Source: Larus michahellis (taxonomy: Eukaryota > Chordata > Aves > Charadriiformes > Laridae). Taken from it: a stretch of 64,000 nt of DNA. The position numbers and the translations under genes are program-made. Numbering within the stretch: position 1 is the first letter of the stretch; every line of letters begins with the position of its first letter. The stretch lies in NCBI RefSeq assembly GCF_964199755.1, contig NC_133897.1, forward strand, positions 166,358,678-166,422,677. The letters are read 5' to 3'. Below the pieces are notes generated by a model. It ran no database searches. It was given only the letters and a program-made list of their open reading frames with translations, and was not told where the DNA came from. Positions 1-11,250 of this stretch are shown here, piece by piece.

Positions 1-1189
1 TTTTCTTTTTAATGTTTTCCAAAAGAGAGTCTGTGCAGCAAAAGATAAATATTATCTCTTCATTTTCTCTCTTTAGAGATAATACTGGGACCTAGGGATA
101 CCAGTGCACTTAGTGATCCGCTTTTATACGCTAATGTGTATCAGACTATTCAGATCTTTTCCTATGAGAAAACTACATACTCACAATTTTCTTGGTAGAA
201 ATAAACATAATAAATTATATAATTGAAGATTTTCAAATCTGTTAAGGAGACGTGTTTTGTGTGGGGTTTTTATGTTTGTTTTTTGTTTGGTTGCTTGGTT
301 GGTTTGGTGTGTGTTTTTTTGTTGTTTTTTTTTTTGGACTGGACTGAATTGCTATTCAGAATTAAACTCAACTGGAGGTTAAGAAAAGGACACCTGGGTG
401 TCCTTTTTGATGAATAAAGTTACAAAAGGTAATAAATAAAACATGCCATCACTAACCACTGGCGACAGCTGGGGCTTTTATCTGCACTGTAATGAAATAC
501 TTAACCAGTGAACATATGTGATACTTGAAAAAGTGACCTTTGCGAAGCAACAGGATTTTTGTCCTCCCTCTCTAGAAAAAATGAAAAAGTGCTGTACGTA
601 CTCTTTTAATGTTTTTGGTTTCATTAAACCTTCTTTGGTTTTTTCTTACAATCTATTGCAATAGTGATGAAATACAGAAGAGTGACAGCCTCAGAGATTG
701 ATGGCACTGTTTACCTACGCAGCTGGCAAAGCACCTCCATTGCACTGGACAAACCAACATGCTTTAGCAGTGTCCTGAAGGGCTCTTCTCTAGTGAAGAG
801 AAACTAGCTCAATCCACATTGTAGTTTTCTGTCTCTCTGAAAAAAACACCAGCCCTAGAGCCAGCAGGGTATTTTGATGAATGACCACTCATATTTAGAT
901 TAAACCCACCAAATGCATTTTATTTAGTGAAGCCAACAGATGAGTAATGAATTTTGGATACTACTAACCCAAGACAGATGAGAATAGATGACTTAGACCT
1001 CTAAAATGATATAGAATATCAATAGTCCCTTGGTACCATCTACTGCCATCATCTACCAGTTGCTCTCACTACAAATTTGCTTTAGCAGAATAAGAACATT
1101 GCTGTATGATGAAGAATGGGGGCAATAAAGAGTGGTAGCAGAATACTAGAAAGCAGTAACAATTTACAGAAATACCTTCAAACTGCCAG
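1..1189. other. unique AT-rich DNA, no gene seen
   Basis: No coding region or known repeat is recognised. Positions 245-340 are strongly G/T-rich with T runs (low complexity), which explains the short open frame there. A perfect 10-bp inverted repeat with a 4-base loop lies at 384-407 (AAAAGGACAC / GTGTCCTTTT), followed by AATAAA at about 412. Neither has a clear function in a vertebrate setting. Confidence 0.6.
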
Positions 1190-1300
1190 CAGGTGCTAAG
1201 AGTTATGGCTTATCAATGGTTCAGACTGTGGTCCATATACTGTTGGTGGTGATCCAGGAAGCCAGTGAAGTTAGCCATTACTGGTGCAGAGATCTACACA
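1190..1300. repeat. possible remnant of an old hAT-like DNA transposon
   Basis: The stretch with CTGTGGTCCATATACTGTTG and a nearby GGTGGTGATCC resembles non-autonomous hAT/Charlie-type consensus sequences of amniotes, which carry repeated 'GTGGTCC' phrases. No terminal inverted repeats or 8-bp target duplication can be made out, so this is a weak resemblance judged by eye. The alternative is plain unique sequence. Confidence 0.2.
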
Positions 1301-1712
1301 GAATTAAAAAAAATAATCTTAATGTTTATTAAAGATGGGATGTGGTGGTTCAGGATGAGTTTTGAAGATTGACATTCATCCCTTTACCCAAAAGGCATAT
1401 TTTAAAATTCCAATGAATGCTGTAACCAAAACCACTAGACCATTTAACTCCACACCCGTTCAGGTTAACTTGGTGTATTTATCTGCTGTGCCTGGTGAAG
1501 TGAAATATTGGACTGCGTCATTGAGGAATCATGCTAGGATACCTTATTTTAGGTCTTTCTCTGTTGCTTTTACATCTGTTATCACATTCTACAACGCTGT
1601 TGGTGACAGTTTCCGCATTATGCTCTCCTTTTGTCCCAGGCATTTGTGCTCCATGAAAAGTGCAGCTGTTGAGGACACACAGCTTCATTTCCCTTCTTTC
1701 TTTTCTTATCAG

Positions 1713-1971
1713 CAGTGAAATAGTTCAAAATGGCAACAATGCATCAAGGCATGATGTAAATACATCAAGAGTCAGTCAACATCTCCTTGAAGTGAATGGG
1801 AAAGTTTACGTTCTTCTAAAGCAGTTTTCCATGACTCTGCAGACTCAGGTGTTCTCTCCTTGTTTTGGGGATCTTGGCCTAGATGATGAAGATGACCAGT
1901 CCAGAGTGACAAGCCACCTTATGATACCTTTTCTGGTTCAAACAATAATTCAGCACATTAGAAGTCTCCAG
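1713..1971 (+). other. candidate exon or gene relic (unrecognised protein)
   Basis: An open frame (codons in phase with 1711, open from 1660 to 2043) follows a very pyrimidine-rich tract ending in TTTTCTTATCAG at 1712, a good splice acceptor. CAG|GT donors are possible at 1848 and 1971; both are only moderate. The translation looks protein-like rather than random: a segment reading VSQHLLEVNGKVYVLLKQF, then an acidic patch GLDDEDD. I do not recognise the protein. It could be a real internal exon, a decayed retrocopy or chance. No partner exon was identified. Confidence 0.28.
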
Positions 1972-2919
1972 GTTTTAAAAACAATATTGGTTGTCTTCTT
2001 TTTTCTCCCTAAAAGGTGCCTTTTCTTCCTCATAAACCTCTAGTTCTCTTAAGGGAGGCATGATACTGACCTCAGGCAGCAATGATTACCCAAATATATA
2101 TGCCTCTAACCAGCAATAGAAATATGACAAATGAGTACCAGTTGAAACCATAACCCCTAGCCTCCCCTGGGATATACCAAGTTTCTTAATGAGAGAAACA
2201 ATCACCATTCCAGTCCTGAGAGAGTTGAAGATAAATGACTGTCTGCTGTTGATATTTTGATCTATAGGACAAATATGGTGTTTCTATTGAGAGTGTTTAT
2301 ATAAAGCCAGCTGAAACCCATAGGCTGTGTTCTTTGTAGGTAAATCCACTTGATTTCACTAGCAGAAAAAAGCAGAAATATGTTTTTAACTCACTACTTT
2401 TCCCAGGCTCAAAAAGGACCTTTTTATTTTTCTTCTTTCTTGCCTTTTTTTTTCCTATCTATTTTCTTTTAAAAAAGGAACACCTAATGAGTGGAACAAT
2501 ACTTGGAAAGTTGGGTTAAAAAATTCACAGCTTTCTCTTACAGTGTCCTTTTGACAGCCATATACAAAAGATCTGAAGACCAAAGATGTTCTTTAAGGTC
2601 AATAAAATATTTTAGCAGAAGAAAAAAGACACTTGTAAAAAGGCAGATTCTAATGGATCTTAGAGATAGAATTACAGTAATATTTCCCAGTATTTCCAGT
2701 AATATTGCCATTTTTTCCTTTAGCTTTTAGAGTGTATTGTCATACTCTGTGATGTAATATCATTATGTCATGTAAAGACCGTACATCATATTTACTTTAA
2801 TTAACCCGGACAACTCATTTCTGTCTGATGACAAGTTTCTTGGTGGTTAGGATAGTTTAAAAAAAAAAAAAGAGGATTATTCTCCTGAACCAGGCATCAT
2901 GACATTACTAATACACTTC
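1972..2919. other. unique DNA, no gene seen
   Basis: AT-rich sequence with homopolymer runs (A run at about 2859). The 79-codon open frame at 2491-2730 has no recognisable motif. The last bases before 2920 form the left copy of the target duplication of the adjacent solo LTR. Confidence 0.55.
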
Positions 2920-3496
2920 TGTTGTGGTTTAATCCAGTAGGCAACCAAGTACCAAGCAGCTGCTCGCTCACTCCCCCCTGGTGGGATGTGGGAGAGAATC
3001 AGAAGGGTAAAAGTGAGAAAACTTCTGGGTTGAGATAAAGACAGTTTAATAGGTAAAGAAAAAGCTGTGCACACAAGCAAAGCAATATAAGGAATTAATT
3101 CACCGTCAGGCTGGTGTTCAGCCATCTCCAGGAAAGCAGGGCTCCACCACAACTAATGGTTACTTGGGAAGACAAACACCATCACTACGAATGTCCCTCC
3201 TTTTCTTCTTCTTTCCCCAGCTTTTTGTTGCTGAGTATGACATCATATGGTATGTAATATCCCATTGGTCAGTTGGGGTCAGCTGTCCCAGCTGTGTCAC
3301 CTCCCAACTTTTTGTGTACCCCCAGCCTACTCGCTGGTGGGGTGGTGTGAAAACAGAAAAGGTCTTGACTCTGTGTAAGAGCTGCTCAGCAATAATCAAA
3401 ATATCCCTGTGTTATCAGCACTGTTTTCAACCCAAAGCCAAAATATATTCCCATAAAATGGAAAAAATTAACTCTAACCCAGTCAAAACCAGTACA
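2920..3496 (-). mobile_element. solo LTR of an avian ERVL-like endogenous retrovirus
   Basis: A 577-bp element that begins TG and ends CA when read on the minus strand. It is flanked by identical 5-bp duplications ACTTC (2915-2919 and 3497-3501), which marks its exact ends and fits the 5-bp duplications of ERVL-type elements. The minus-strand start carries the 'GAGTTAATTTT' block also found in the LTR at 42951. On the minus strand an ATTAAA poly(A) signal lies at 3050-3045, and the A-rich remnant near 3220 occupies the expected TATA position. No internal gag/pol/env sequence or second LTR is nearby, so recombination between two LTRs has left a single one. Open frames inside it (3164-3514 +, 2877-3152 -) are not genes. 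Confidence 0.9.
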
Positions 3497-3501
3497 ACTT
3501 C

Positions 3502-3898
3502 AAAATCTAGCTAACTTCTAAGTTTAGTCACTCCAAAAAGGTATGCCAAATCACACCTGTTCGCAACATGCAGACTGGCACCATCTAAACGTATGCAGCC
3601 AAGGACAACCAGGAAAATTGCAAGGATGGCTTTGGCAAAGAGGCCAAAATTGGGCAAAATTTATGAAAGAAAAATCCATCCAACCCTACACAAAAACAGA
3701 CCCTCTGGACCAGGAAGGCAATGGAGGCTGAGATAACTCTGGGGAGTTATCATATCTGCTGGCCCCCCTCTTATAATCCTCCATGGACATACACTGCTGG
3801 GTACTGTTGGACACTCGATATAAGGTGGAGATTGCTGTGCCCCAACTTCACTGTTCTTATATTCTTGTCTTCATGTTCATATGGGACTTCCTCTACGT
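3502..3898. other. unassigned sequence between the solo LTR and a CR1
   Basis: Two adjacent short plus-strand open frames (3543-3731 and 3721-3903) show no motif I recognise. The base composition is a little richer in C than the flanks. It lies outside the LTR target duplication, so it predates or is independent of that insertion. It could be an old unclassified repeat. Confidence 0.4.
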
Positions 3899-4080
3899 CA
3901 TAGAATCATAGAGTCATAGAATGGTTCAGGTTGGAAGGGACCTTAAAGATCATCTAGTTCCAACCCCCCTGCCATGGGCAGGGACACCTCCCACTAGACC
4001 AGGTTGCTCAAAGCCCCATCCAGCCTGGCCTTGAACACTTCCAGGCATGGGGCATCCACAACCTCTCTGGGCAACCATCC
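3899..4080 (-). mobile_element. CR1 LINE 3' end fragment
   Basis: The 3' terminal repeats TCATAGAATCATAGAGTCAT are followed by the usual 'TTGGAAGGGACCTTAAAGAT' block and a stretch of about 150 bp in reverse orientation. The insertion is heavily 5'-truncated, as usual for CR1. It belongs to the group with 'CTAGACCAGGTTGCTCAAAG' upstream of the tail, shared with copies at 13.4, 17.5, 31.4 and 47.0 kb. Confidence 0.93.
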
Positions 4081-7000
4081 CAAAGACAAGCAGACTCTAA
4101 GAAAAGTTTCTCAGTACCAGAAATACCAAATTGTTTAAGCAAAAATTTAATTGAGAACTTAGTTCAACTGCAGCACCTTAGTTCATCCTACATACCTAAT
4201 GTGATTGATGGAAAAAGAGAACATATCTTCTATAGAGGACAGGTCCTCCTCTTCTGTCTGCTCTTTGGAGCTGCTGACTTTGACTGAAAGGGTTTCCCGT
4301 GACAACTAAACCACTAAGCCAGGTACCCCACACAGATGTGGCAGGTCCTCAGTTGGGAGCTGTAGAAATAAATTGAGGTGCAGTATTAGGCAATGTCAAG
4401 ACTGTGGAAACAGTGCGTCTTGCCTCCTGAAAATCGATAGGTAGTTTCTGTCACAAAAAATGGGGAAAGCATCATGACGTTCCTTGTGTAAACATCACAT
4501 TGCTTTCCAAACACAGTTGATAGGTCTTGCCATCAAAAAAATACCAAAAATATGTGGATACTGGGAACAACCAAAACACTGCAGTGCATTGCAGAGTCTG
4601 GATTACAACATAGGAGTTTTCTAACACCTCCTCACCACCCCGCATCGTTTTGGCCTTTCTGGTTATCATTCATACCCTTGATATAGCTTTTTGTCCTAGG
4701 AAATATGTCAAAGGGCTTCAGTGCTGAAAAGTGGCACTTATGAAGAGGAATGAAAAAGATTGTCTTCATCCACCTTATGGAAACATCGACCACTTCTCTG
4801 CCATCTTTGGGGAACAGAAGCATGACACCACAGAACAGATTTAAAGGGTCAAAGCAAAGGAGAAGACAGATCATATTTTCACAGTGGCACATCACATTTT
4901 CCTTGACAACTGTATTTTTAGTGCCCTCCTATCCCATTCCACTTCTCACTCACATCTCTCCGTCCCTACATTTCACATCCTTGATCACTTGGGGTCAATT
5001 CATCCTGCAGAGTTCTGCCTCCAACATCTGAACTTTATAACATCTTTCTTTCCAGATTTTCCTTCTATGAAGCTCAGATGTCAAGGTTTGTTAAGCAGCA
5101 AAATTGACAGGGACTTTAACAGTTGTGCTTAGTTTTGTGGTAGGTCTCATCTCAGGGATTTTATAAATGTCCGTTAAAACCAAAGGGAAAAAAAATACTA
5201 AAAGAAAGAGAAGTTTTCTTTACAAAACTTTATTTTATAAAACCACTGTAGCACAGCATTTGTTACATATAATGCAAAAACAGTGAGGTTAAGCCAGTAA
5301 TGGAGTGTATAGGGCAAATTAGGTCTTTATTATACACAAGCAATAGCTGTGTGGTCAAGGAAGAAACACTAAAGGACTTTCACCAACACTGCTGAGATTT
5401 TTGTGGCTTACTAACTAAATTACCTCTCTTTCTTCTGATCTCACAACCCACTCCAGGGTTTTACCTCACCTGCAATCATCCTTTCAGACCTGCTGACATG
5501 GCCCAGCCAGTTCCCCTGGTTTATATGTTTTTATGTTATGCTTATGGGCTGTGATAGAGACCAATAAGAGACCATTCTTTCACTCCCAACCTCCTGCCTC
5601 CATGTAACTTATAATTGGGTTGTGGTTGGGGAACATTAACTCTCCAAAGGTGTATGGAAATGTTTTCTCTGACTGGTGATCTGGGAGATTTTATTGTCAT
5701 GATTACCATCTTGCTTTTCTATTCTTAGCTCCAGTTCTTGATTTTAGTGCCTGCCATATCTCAAGAGGTTTTGCAGAGACAGAAGTAATTTTCTGGAGAA
5801 TGCGAAAGTTTCCATGTGATACAAAGTATGAAAAGGGAGCGTGGTCAAGTGAATAACAAATCAGGGTATGAATCAAAGACTGCTAAAACCAAGAGGAACA
5901 TTATTATTAACTGCAGGGGGATTGGGTCCTGGGAGGCAGACTATATCTTATAAAGTCACTGCTCAGTGTAGGGGGCAAAAATGTAAAAATATCACAGTTG
6001 TTTGTGGAGAACTGTGTTTAATAATACGTGGGAGGGACTGCTGAGAGCAGGAGAGCAGCATATTACTCAGTTCTTCTCTAACTTGTTTTGGCGCTCTAGA
6101 TATACAGGGGTTTATTGGGAGACTGAATGCAATCCTTGATTCCTTTGGTATCAATATGGTCTGAGTCCAAACTAAACAATCCATAAATCAGCGGTAAGCC
6201 TTTACTCCTGGTCAAGTCAGGGATTAATGAAATTGAAGCAAGTGCCAGGATTACGACACTTGGCTGCATGTAAGGAGAAAGCTCTGCTCCCAAAATGTGC
6301 ATCTGTGTTTTTGATTGGACAGATCAGACCACTAATTATACTACGATGAGCTTGGGGAAAATCCATGGGAGAGTGTGGACAGAATGGTGGAAGGGAAAAA
6401 AAGTGACTGTTGAATAATACCCTTTTCCAGAGAGATGACTTTTCAAACCTTTCCAAACCTCGTCCCCACTCCAACCCTCACTGGATCATCTTCCAAATCC
6501 TTATCCCCTCTTGCCATCCCCTCTCTGCAGTTTTACCTGTATTTCTTGGAGGCCTGGCAGCATTTCCATGTCCTTTCCCTGGTATTCCACCAGCTGATAC
6601 ACATATGTACAGTGCCCTTAAGGGCTAGAAATGAGAATGAGGATCCCAGAAGGTGTGAGGCAGGTATTCTGCCTTTTGGGGCCACCTCACAGTGATCTTT
6701 TTGCCACAACTGAGAGAATAATGCACCTTCTAATTCAATTACAAACTTTTGCTCCCCCACATCTGCAAATCTGAGGAAAAAGAAAAAATTCCCACACTTT
6801 ACTCATCAGTGAAGCAGACAAAATCAAACTATTTTATAGACAATGATTCACCAGTTGTGGAAAATAATAGTATACTATGGTGATATGAGGTTCAGAGTGG
6901 CTTTTTGGTGCTTCAGTGCTGTCCTTCCGTCTTTCGAAACTGCCCTTGCCCTTTAGAAGAAGGTAAAATACAAGCCTTGATGAATGGTGTAGTTAAGATA

Positions 7001-7588
7001 AAGGCAGAAATGTTTACCTCAAATAGAAAGCCGAAAAATGTGAAGTGAAATACTTCTCATCATGATTGCTCTTCAGCTTCTAATACAAGAGAAATCTTGA
7101 AGATTTTTAGCCCGGGAACACCATATAGATGTTGAAGAGTAGTTATTGACTATCAGGAAAGTATGATAAGCCCCTGTCATGTTTTAAAGCACAGATTGGT
7201 TGGTGATATTTGCTGTCATTTCTTAGTAAGATCAAGGATCAGGAACTGACTTCTGTTCATGTGGGGACAGACTTGGCCCTGTTTACACCTGGGATCTAAC
7301 TGGCTTGTAAGAACCAGACACATTAACAGAAGAACTAACAGCAGTTTCCACCCCAAACTCCCTTTTATCCGTCCCCAAACATGGAAAAATATAAAGCTGT
7401 TTGTCTTTACTAGGTGTTCATGACATGTCAATTCTTTTCAGCCACTGCTCGGTTTTCTCCACATAGATGTATCTGCCATCTAAAAGTTGTCTTAGTAAGT
7501 CTTCTCATACCATCTGGTACTAGAGTTTTGTGACCATACCCTATCGATATCACTTCTCTGACTTCATCTACTGCAAAGCTCTTTATAG
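4081..7588. other. unique DNA, no gene seen
   Basis: About 3.5 kb without recognisable exons, repeats or RNA genes. Open frames are all under 100 codons, overlap on both strands and lack motifs. Confidence 0.55.
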
Positions 7589-8392
7589 ACGGACAGTCTG
7601 GAGAGTTGGGTGGAGAGAAACCTTATGAAATTCAACAAGGGCAAGTGTAGGGTGCTGCACCTGGGGAGCAATAACCCCATGCGCCAGGACAGGTTGGTGG
7701 CTGACCGGCTAGAGAAAAGCTCTCTGGAAGGAGACCTGGGAGTCCTGCGGGACAACAGGATGACCATGAGCCAGCAATGTGCCCTTGTGGCCAAGAAGGC
7801 CAATGGCATCCTGGGGTGCATCAAGAAGAGTGTGGCCAGCAGGTGGAGGGAGGTCATCCTTCCCCTCTACTCTGCCCTGGGGAGGCCGCATCCGGAGTAC
7901 TGTGTCCACTTCTGGGCTCCACGGCTCAAGAAGGACAGGAAACTGCTGGAGAGGGTGCAGCAAAGGGCTACCAAGATGACTAGGGGACTGGAACACCTCT
8001 CGTATGAAGAAAGACTGAGGGATTTGGGTCTCTTCAGTCTGGAAAAAAGACGGCTGAGGGGGGACCTTATCAACACTTATAAATACTTGAAGGATGGATG
8101 TCAGGAGGATGGGGCCAGGCTCTTTACAGTGGTGCCAGGCAACACGACAAGAGGTAATGGGCACAAACTTGAACGTAGGAAGTTCCACCTAAACATGAGG
8201 AGGAACTTCTTTCCTTTGAGGGTGGCAGAGCACTGGAACAAGCTGCCCAAATATGTGGTGGAGTCTCTGTCTCTGGTGATATTCAAAACTCACCTGGGCA
8301 CATTCCTGTGCAACCTGCTCTACGTGACCTTGCTCTGGCAGGGGGTTGGACTAGATGATCTCCAGAGGTCCCTTCCAACCGCTATCATTTGA
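7589..8392 (+). mobile_element. CR1 LINE, 5'-truncated, about 0.8 kb
   Basis: A plus-strand CR1 beginning within the 3' part of ORF2 and running through the 3' UTR block 'GACTAGATGATCTCCAGAGG'. The terminal tail is nearly absent: it ends in a degenerate CTATCATTTGA rather than tandem ATTCTATG units. It is one of the least damaged copies here, since the ORF2 frame has no frameshift or stop throughout. Compared with the copy at 57.0-58.1 kb it lacks the reverse transcriptase core. Confidence 0.95.
7589..8392 (+). pseudogene. CR1 ORF2 C-terminal fragment, frame intact
   Basis: An uninterrupted frame of about 267 codons encodes the region downstream of the CR1 reverse transcriptase, including the family phrases [20 protein letters not shown] and [20 protein letters not shown]. 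It has no start of its own and lacks the endonuclease and polymerase core, so it cannot act. The usual ORF2 stop, seen as TAG in the 57-kb copy, is TAC here at 8321-8323, so the frame reads on about 23 codons into the former 3' UTR. This is a dead fragment, not a host gene. Confidence 0.85.
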
Positions 8393-10920
8393 ATTAACGT
8401 AAAATTTAAGTAAAATAAAAATAACAAAGTTTTCTATTTTTTTCATTAATATATAAAGCTATTTATGAATCCTCTAATTGCCTTAAGGAGTGGAGAGTGA
8501 CTGTTCTTCAGTTTTTACATTGTTTTTGTATTTTCTCTTTGAGGGCCATAAATATTGCAGGAACCTGGAAGCATCTAGAAAGGTTGCCTTTTGCCTTGCT
8601 TGGCTACGTCTGTGGAGTATTTTATTTGGTTTTATGTCAAATGAAGATGCAGGCTCAGAAGGTTAGTAACACTTAAAAGCATAGGAAAGATCAATATGGG
8701 ATTTGGAAAAGTGGGAAGAAACAGCCCTGATGAAACTTTATAGCCCACTGGAGAGCGGTTTTGTATCAGAGCAGTGTGAAGGGAAACTCAGCCTAGACTC
8801 ACCCCACCTAACAGAGGCTCTAAATTCTGAACACAGCAACCCTTGGGAAACATAAGCGTCTCTGAAGAGTAGTACAGCCCATCCCAAGATCTCTTTCCAC
8901 TGACTGTAAAAGGAGCTGAAAGTGGCTGTGCTCCTTTTTTAGATACTTAAAGTAAGGTGAGGCAAATCTCGGCTCAGCAGTGAATCCAACTTACATGTAA
9001 AGAAAACGAGCTCTAAAACCACCTTGTAGGTTGAAGAACTGCTGAGTCTGTGATCTGAATGTGCAGGACTAGAGGATCCTGGCCCAGGCTTTCCAGTACT
9101 TAGCAATGCTGCTGAGCGTGTCAGAAGCCCCAGTGGAAACATAAAGCAAGCAAAGGAAAGGGAAAGGATGATGCAATTACAGACTTCTCTGGTGTTTTCC
9201 TACCTGCTGCAGTCAAAAGTGTCGGTCACCACTGCATGCTTCTGCGTTCTGCTAACTGCCTGTTTGCCATGCATTACAAAAGCTGTTCCAGTATGTCAAC
9301 ATACTCCTTTGGGTTCTTTTTTTTGTTGTTTCTTTATCTAGTGTGACAGCAAGCTGGCTACTAGGAAGTTAGTACCGCAGCTAGGCAGATGATTGCCGTA
9401 ATCACTCCTGGGGTCCTTCTCTCAGCAAACACCTTTCATGATCTCACATCCATGCGTTATCTTCAGCCAGTGTCAGCCGGACTAGGCAGAGTCCCCTGTG
9501 CTCTCCAGCTTGTCTCTATGTGCACTTCCTTCCTCCTCCAAGGTTAACGTCCTGCAGTGACGTTACTACACACAGCATGGAAGCGGCCTATGCAGCTACA
9601 CAACCACATTCACACTCTGTAGAGTCTGTAAGCCGCACTCTCAAAAACACCTCCCATCTATTCCCTGAGACACACAGTGCCTGAACAGTTGCTCTGGGGT
9701 AACATGAGCTGAGCTTATGTATGCGCTGTCCCAACAGGTTTCCCTCAGGTCTCCTTCTTAAGCAAATTTTTCTTTGCACTCCCATGCCTGCATCTTTCTT
9801 TTCAAAGAAACATCTCATGGCTTCTCCACACATTAATGTGCCCATTTTGTTTTGCTCAATACACTTCTTTTCTTCCTCTGGTAGTAGTGTCTCATATAAT
9901 GCTCAAGTTTATCCAGTGGATGTCTGCTACAGAGTCTTTCATGTCTACAAGCTCTGAGAAGAAAGGAGTGAAAAAGAGGCTCTGCCTTCTCCTGACATGA
10001 ACTTTCTGGCTTTTTTCCCTGGGAAAAAAAAAAAAAAAAGACCCAGCACAGGAATGAATCACTATAGCCTACTGTACTGGTGTTATTCCTGGGTGGGGAG
10101 AGATTACGTAGGTTGTTCAGTAAAGCAACCAGGCAGAAGTTGCAATAAGAAAATGGAAAATTCAAGCAAAACATTCTGAAAAGTTATTTCAACTGCAGCA
10201 CTGAGGAATTTCCTTGGGGAGTTGGTGAGGTTCCCTTGCTGGATGTGCTTGGAAAGAAAATTCTTTTTAATATGTATACAAGTTAGGTGAAAGGGACTCC
10301 ACCCATTTAGTTGGCATTCCTGAGCTCCATCAAGCTATTTTGATCCTATAAAAACCTTTAGGAGAAAAAGTTGTTTTCCCCTCTAGGATTGCAAGGCCTT
10401 CAAATGCAGGTTTTAATGATCCTATTGACTTAGCCAAAAACCTGGAAATGCGTGTTCTCAAGGTTTAGAGCCTGCCATTCAGAATAGCCAATTGACGAGT
10501 TTCAGCTGATTTCAAGTAACAGCGCAGCTGAAAGGGAAAGGATGACTCAGGGTGATGTGTTAATTCTATATTGTTGTCCAACTTGGTGACAGGTCTTTAT
10601 TTCATTTATACATGTGCTTATAGTTGCTTGCTACAGTAGCTAGGGACTTTGGCATCGTTCATAACTCTGTTTCACAAGGTTACAAAGCAGCAATGACTTA
10701 TCTTCTTTCCTAAATGGCATCTGATACTCTTAAAACTGACATTTGAGTCACTGACGGCATCCAAGGATCACGAATCCCTGACTTTTATTGTGAAACTCAT
10801 TGATTTCTGCTATTACTGTGTATAATCATCAACCGAATTACCACTCATCATCACATGTTTTATTTATCTGCTTTCCATGGCAAGGTGAGCTGGACTTGGT
10901 CCACTGTTCAAAGCAAATGA
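8393..10920. other. unique DNA, no gene seen
   Basis: No exon, repeat or RNA gene is recognised. A run of A at about 10024-10039 and T-rich runs near 9318 are the only simple repeats. A few CpG-containing stretches lie at 9540-9600, but there is no CpG island. Confidence 0.5.
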
Positions 10921-11250
10921 TAAATTCTAGAATCTGTAATATAAAGAAGAAGCCAATTAAACTACCTTATTACATTTTACTAAGCTGCTCCAGACCAATT
11001 ATAACCATATTTCTTTGTGGTCTAATTAGGTTCAACTCAGTTCCACAGTGTGGAAGCCCATAATGAGTGAACACATGAGAAACACAGTTCAGACTCCATG
11101 TGAGGGATCATTAATATGCTCTGGGCTGCTGCTTTGGAAGAGGCTGCACCTAATTATGTGGGTTAATGCACTTAAACTAAATGGATGAATTGCAGCCATT
11201 TCCAGTGTTTCAAGGCCCCTTAGACTGACAGAACTGTAGATTAATAAGTT
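10921..11250. promoter_or_regulatory. candidate conserved non-coding element with homeodomain-type sites
   Basis: This stretch holds several TAAT/ATTA cores in 330 bp: CAATTAA near 10953, CAATTATA at 10996, the palindrome CTAATTAG at 11022-11029, ATTAAT at 11110, TAATTATG at 11151, GTTAATGCAC near 11162 and ATTAAT at 11240. They sit in non-repetitive, balanced-composition sequence. That texture is typical of vertebrate developmental enhancers, but TAAT cores are common in AT-rich DNA, so this is inference from motif density only. Confidence 0.22.

Noticed and set aside
384..407. Stem-loop followed by T residues, resembling a bacterial terminator
   Set aside because: The window is vertebrate DNA; such terminators are not used there, and a 10-bp stem can arise by chance.
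3164..3514. 116-codon plus-strand frame
   Set aside because: It lies within the minus-strand solo LTR, is antisense to it and has no motif.
7709..8188. 159-codon minus-strand frame
   Set aside because: Antisense shadow of the open CR1 ORF2 fragment.
9540..9620. Possible CpG island or promoter
   Set aside because: Only a few CpGs, no sustained GC content and no transcript start features.
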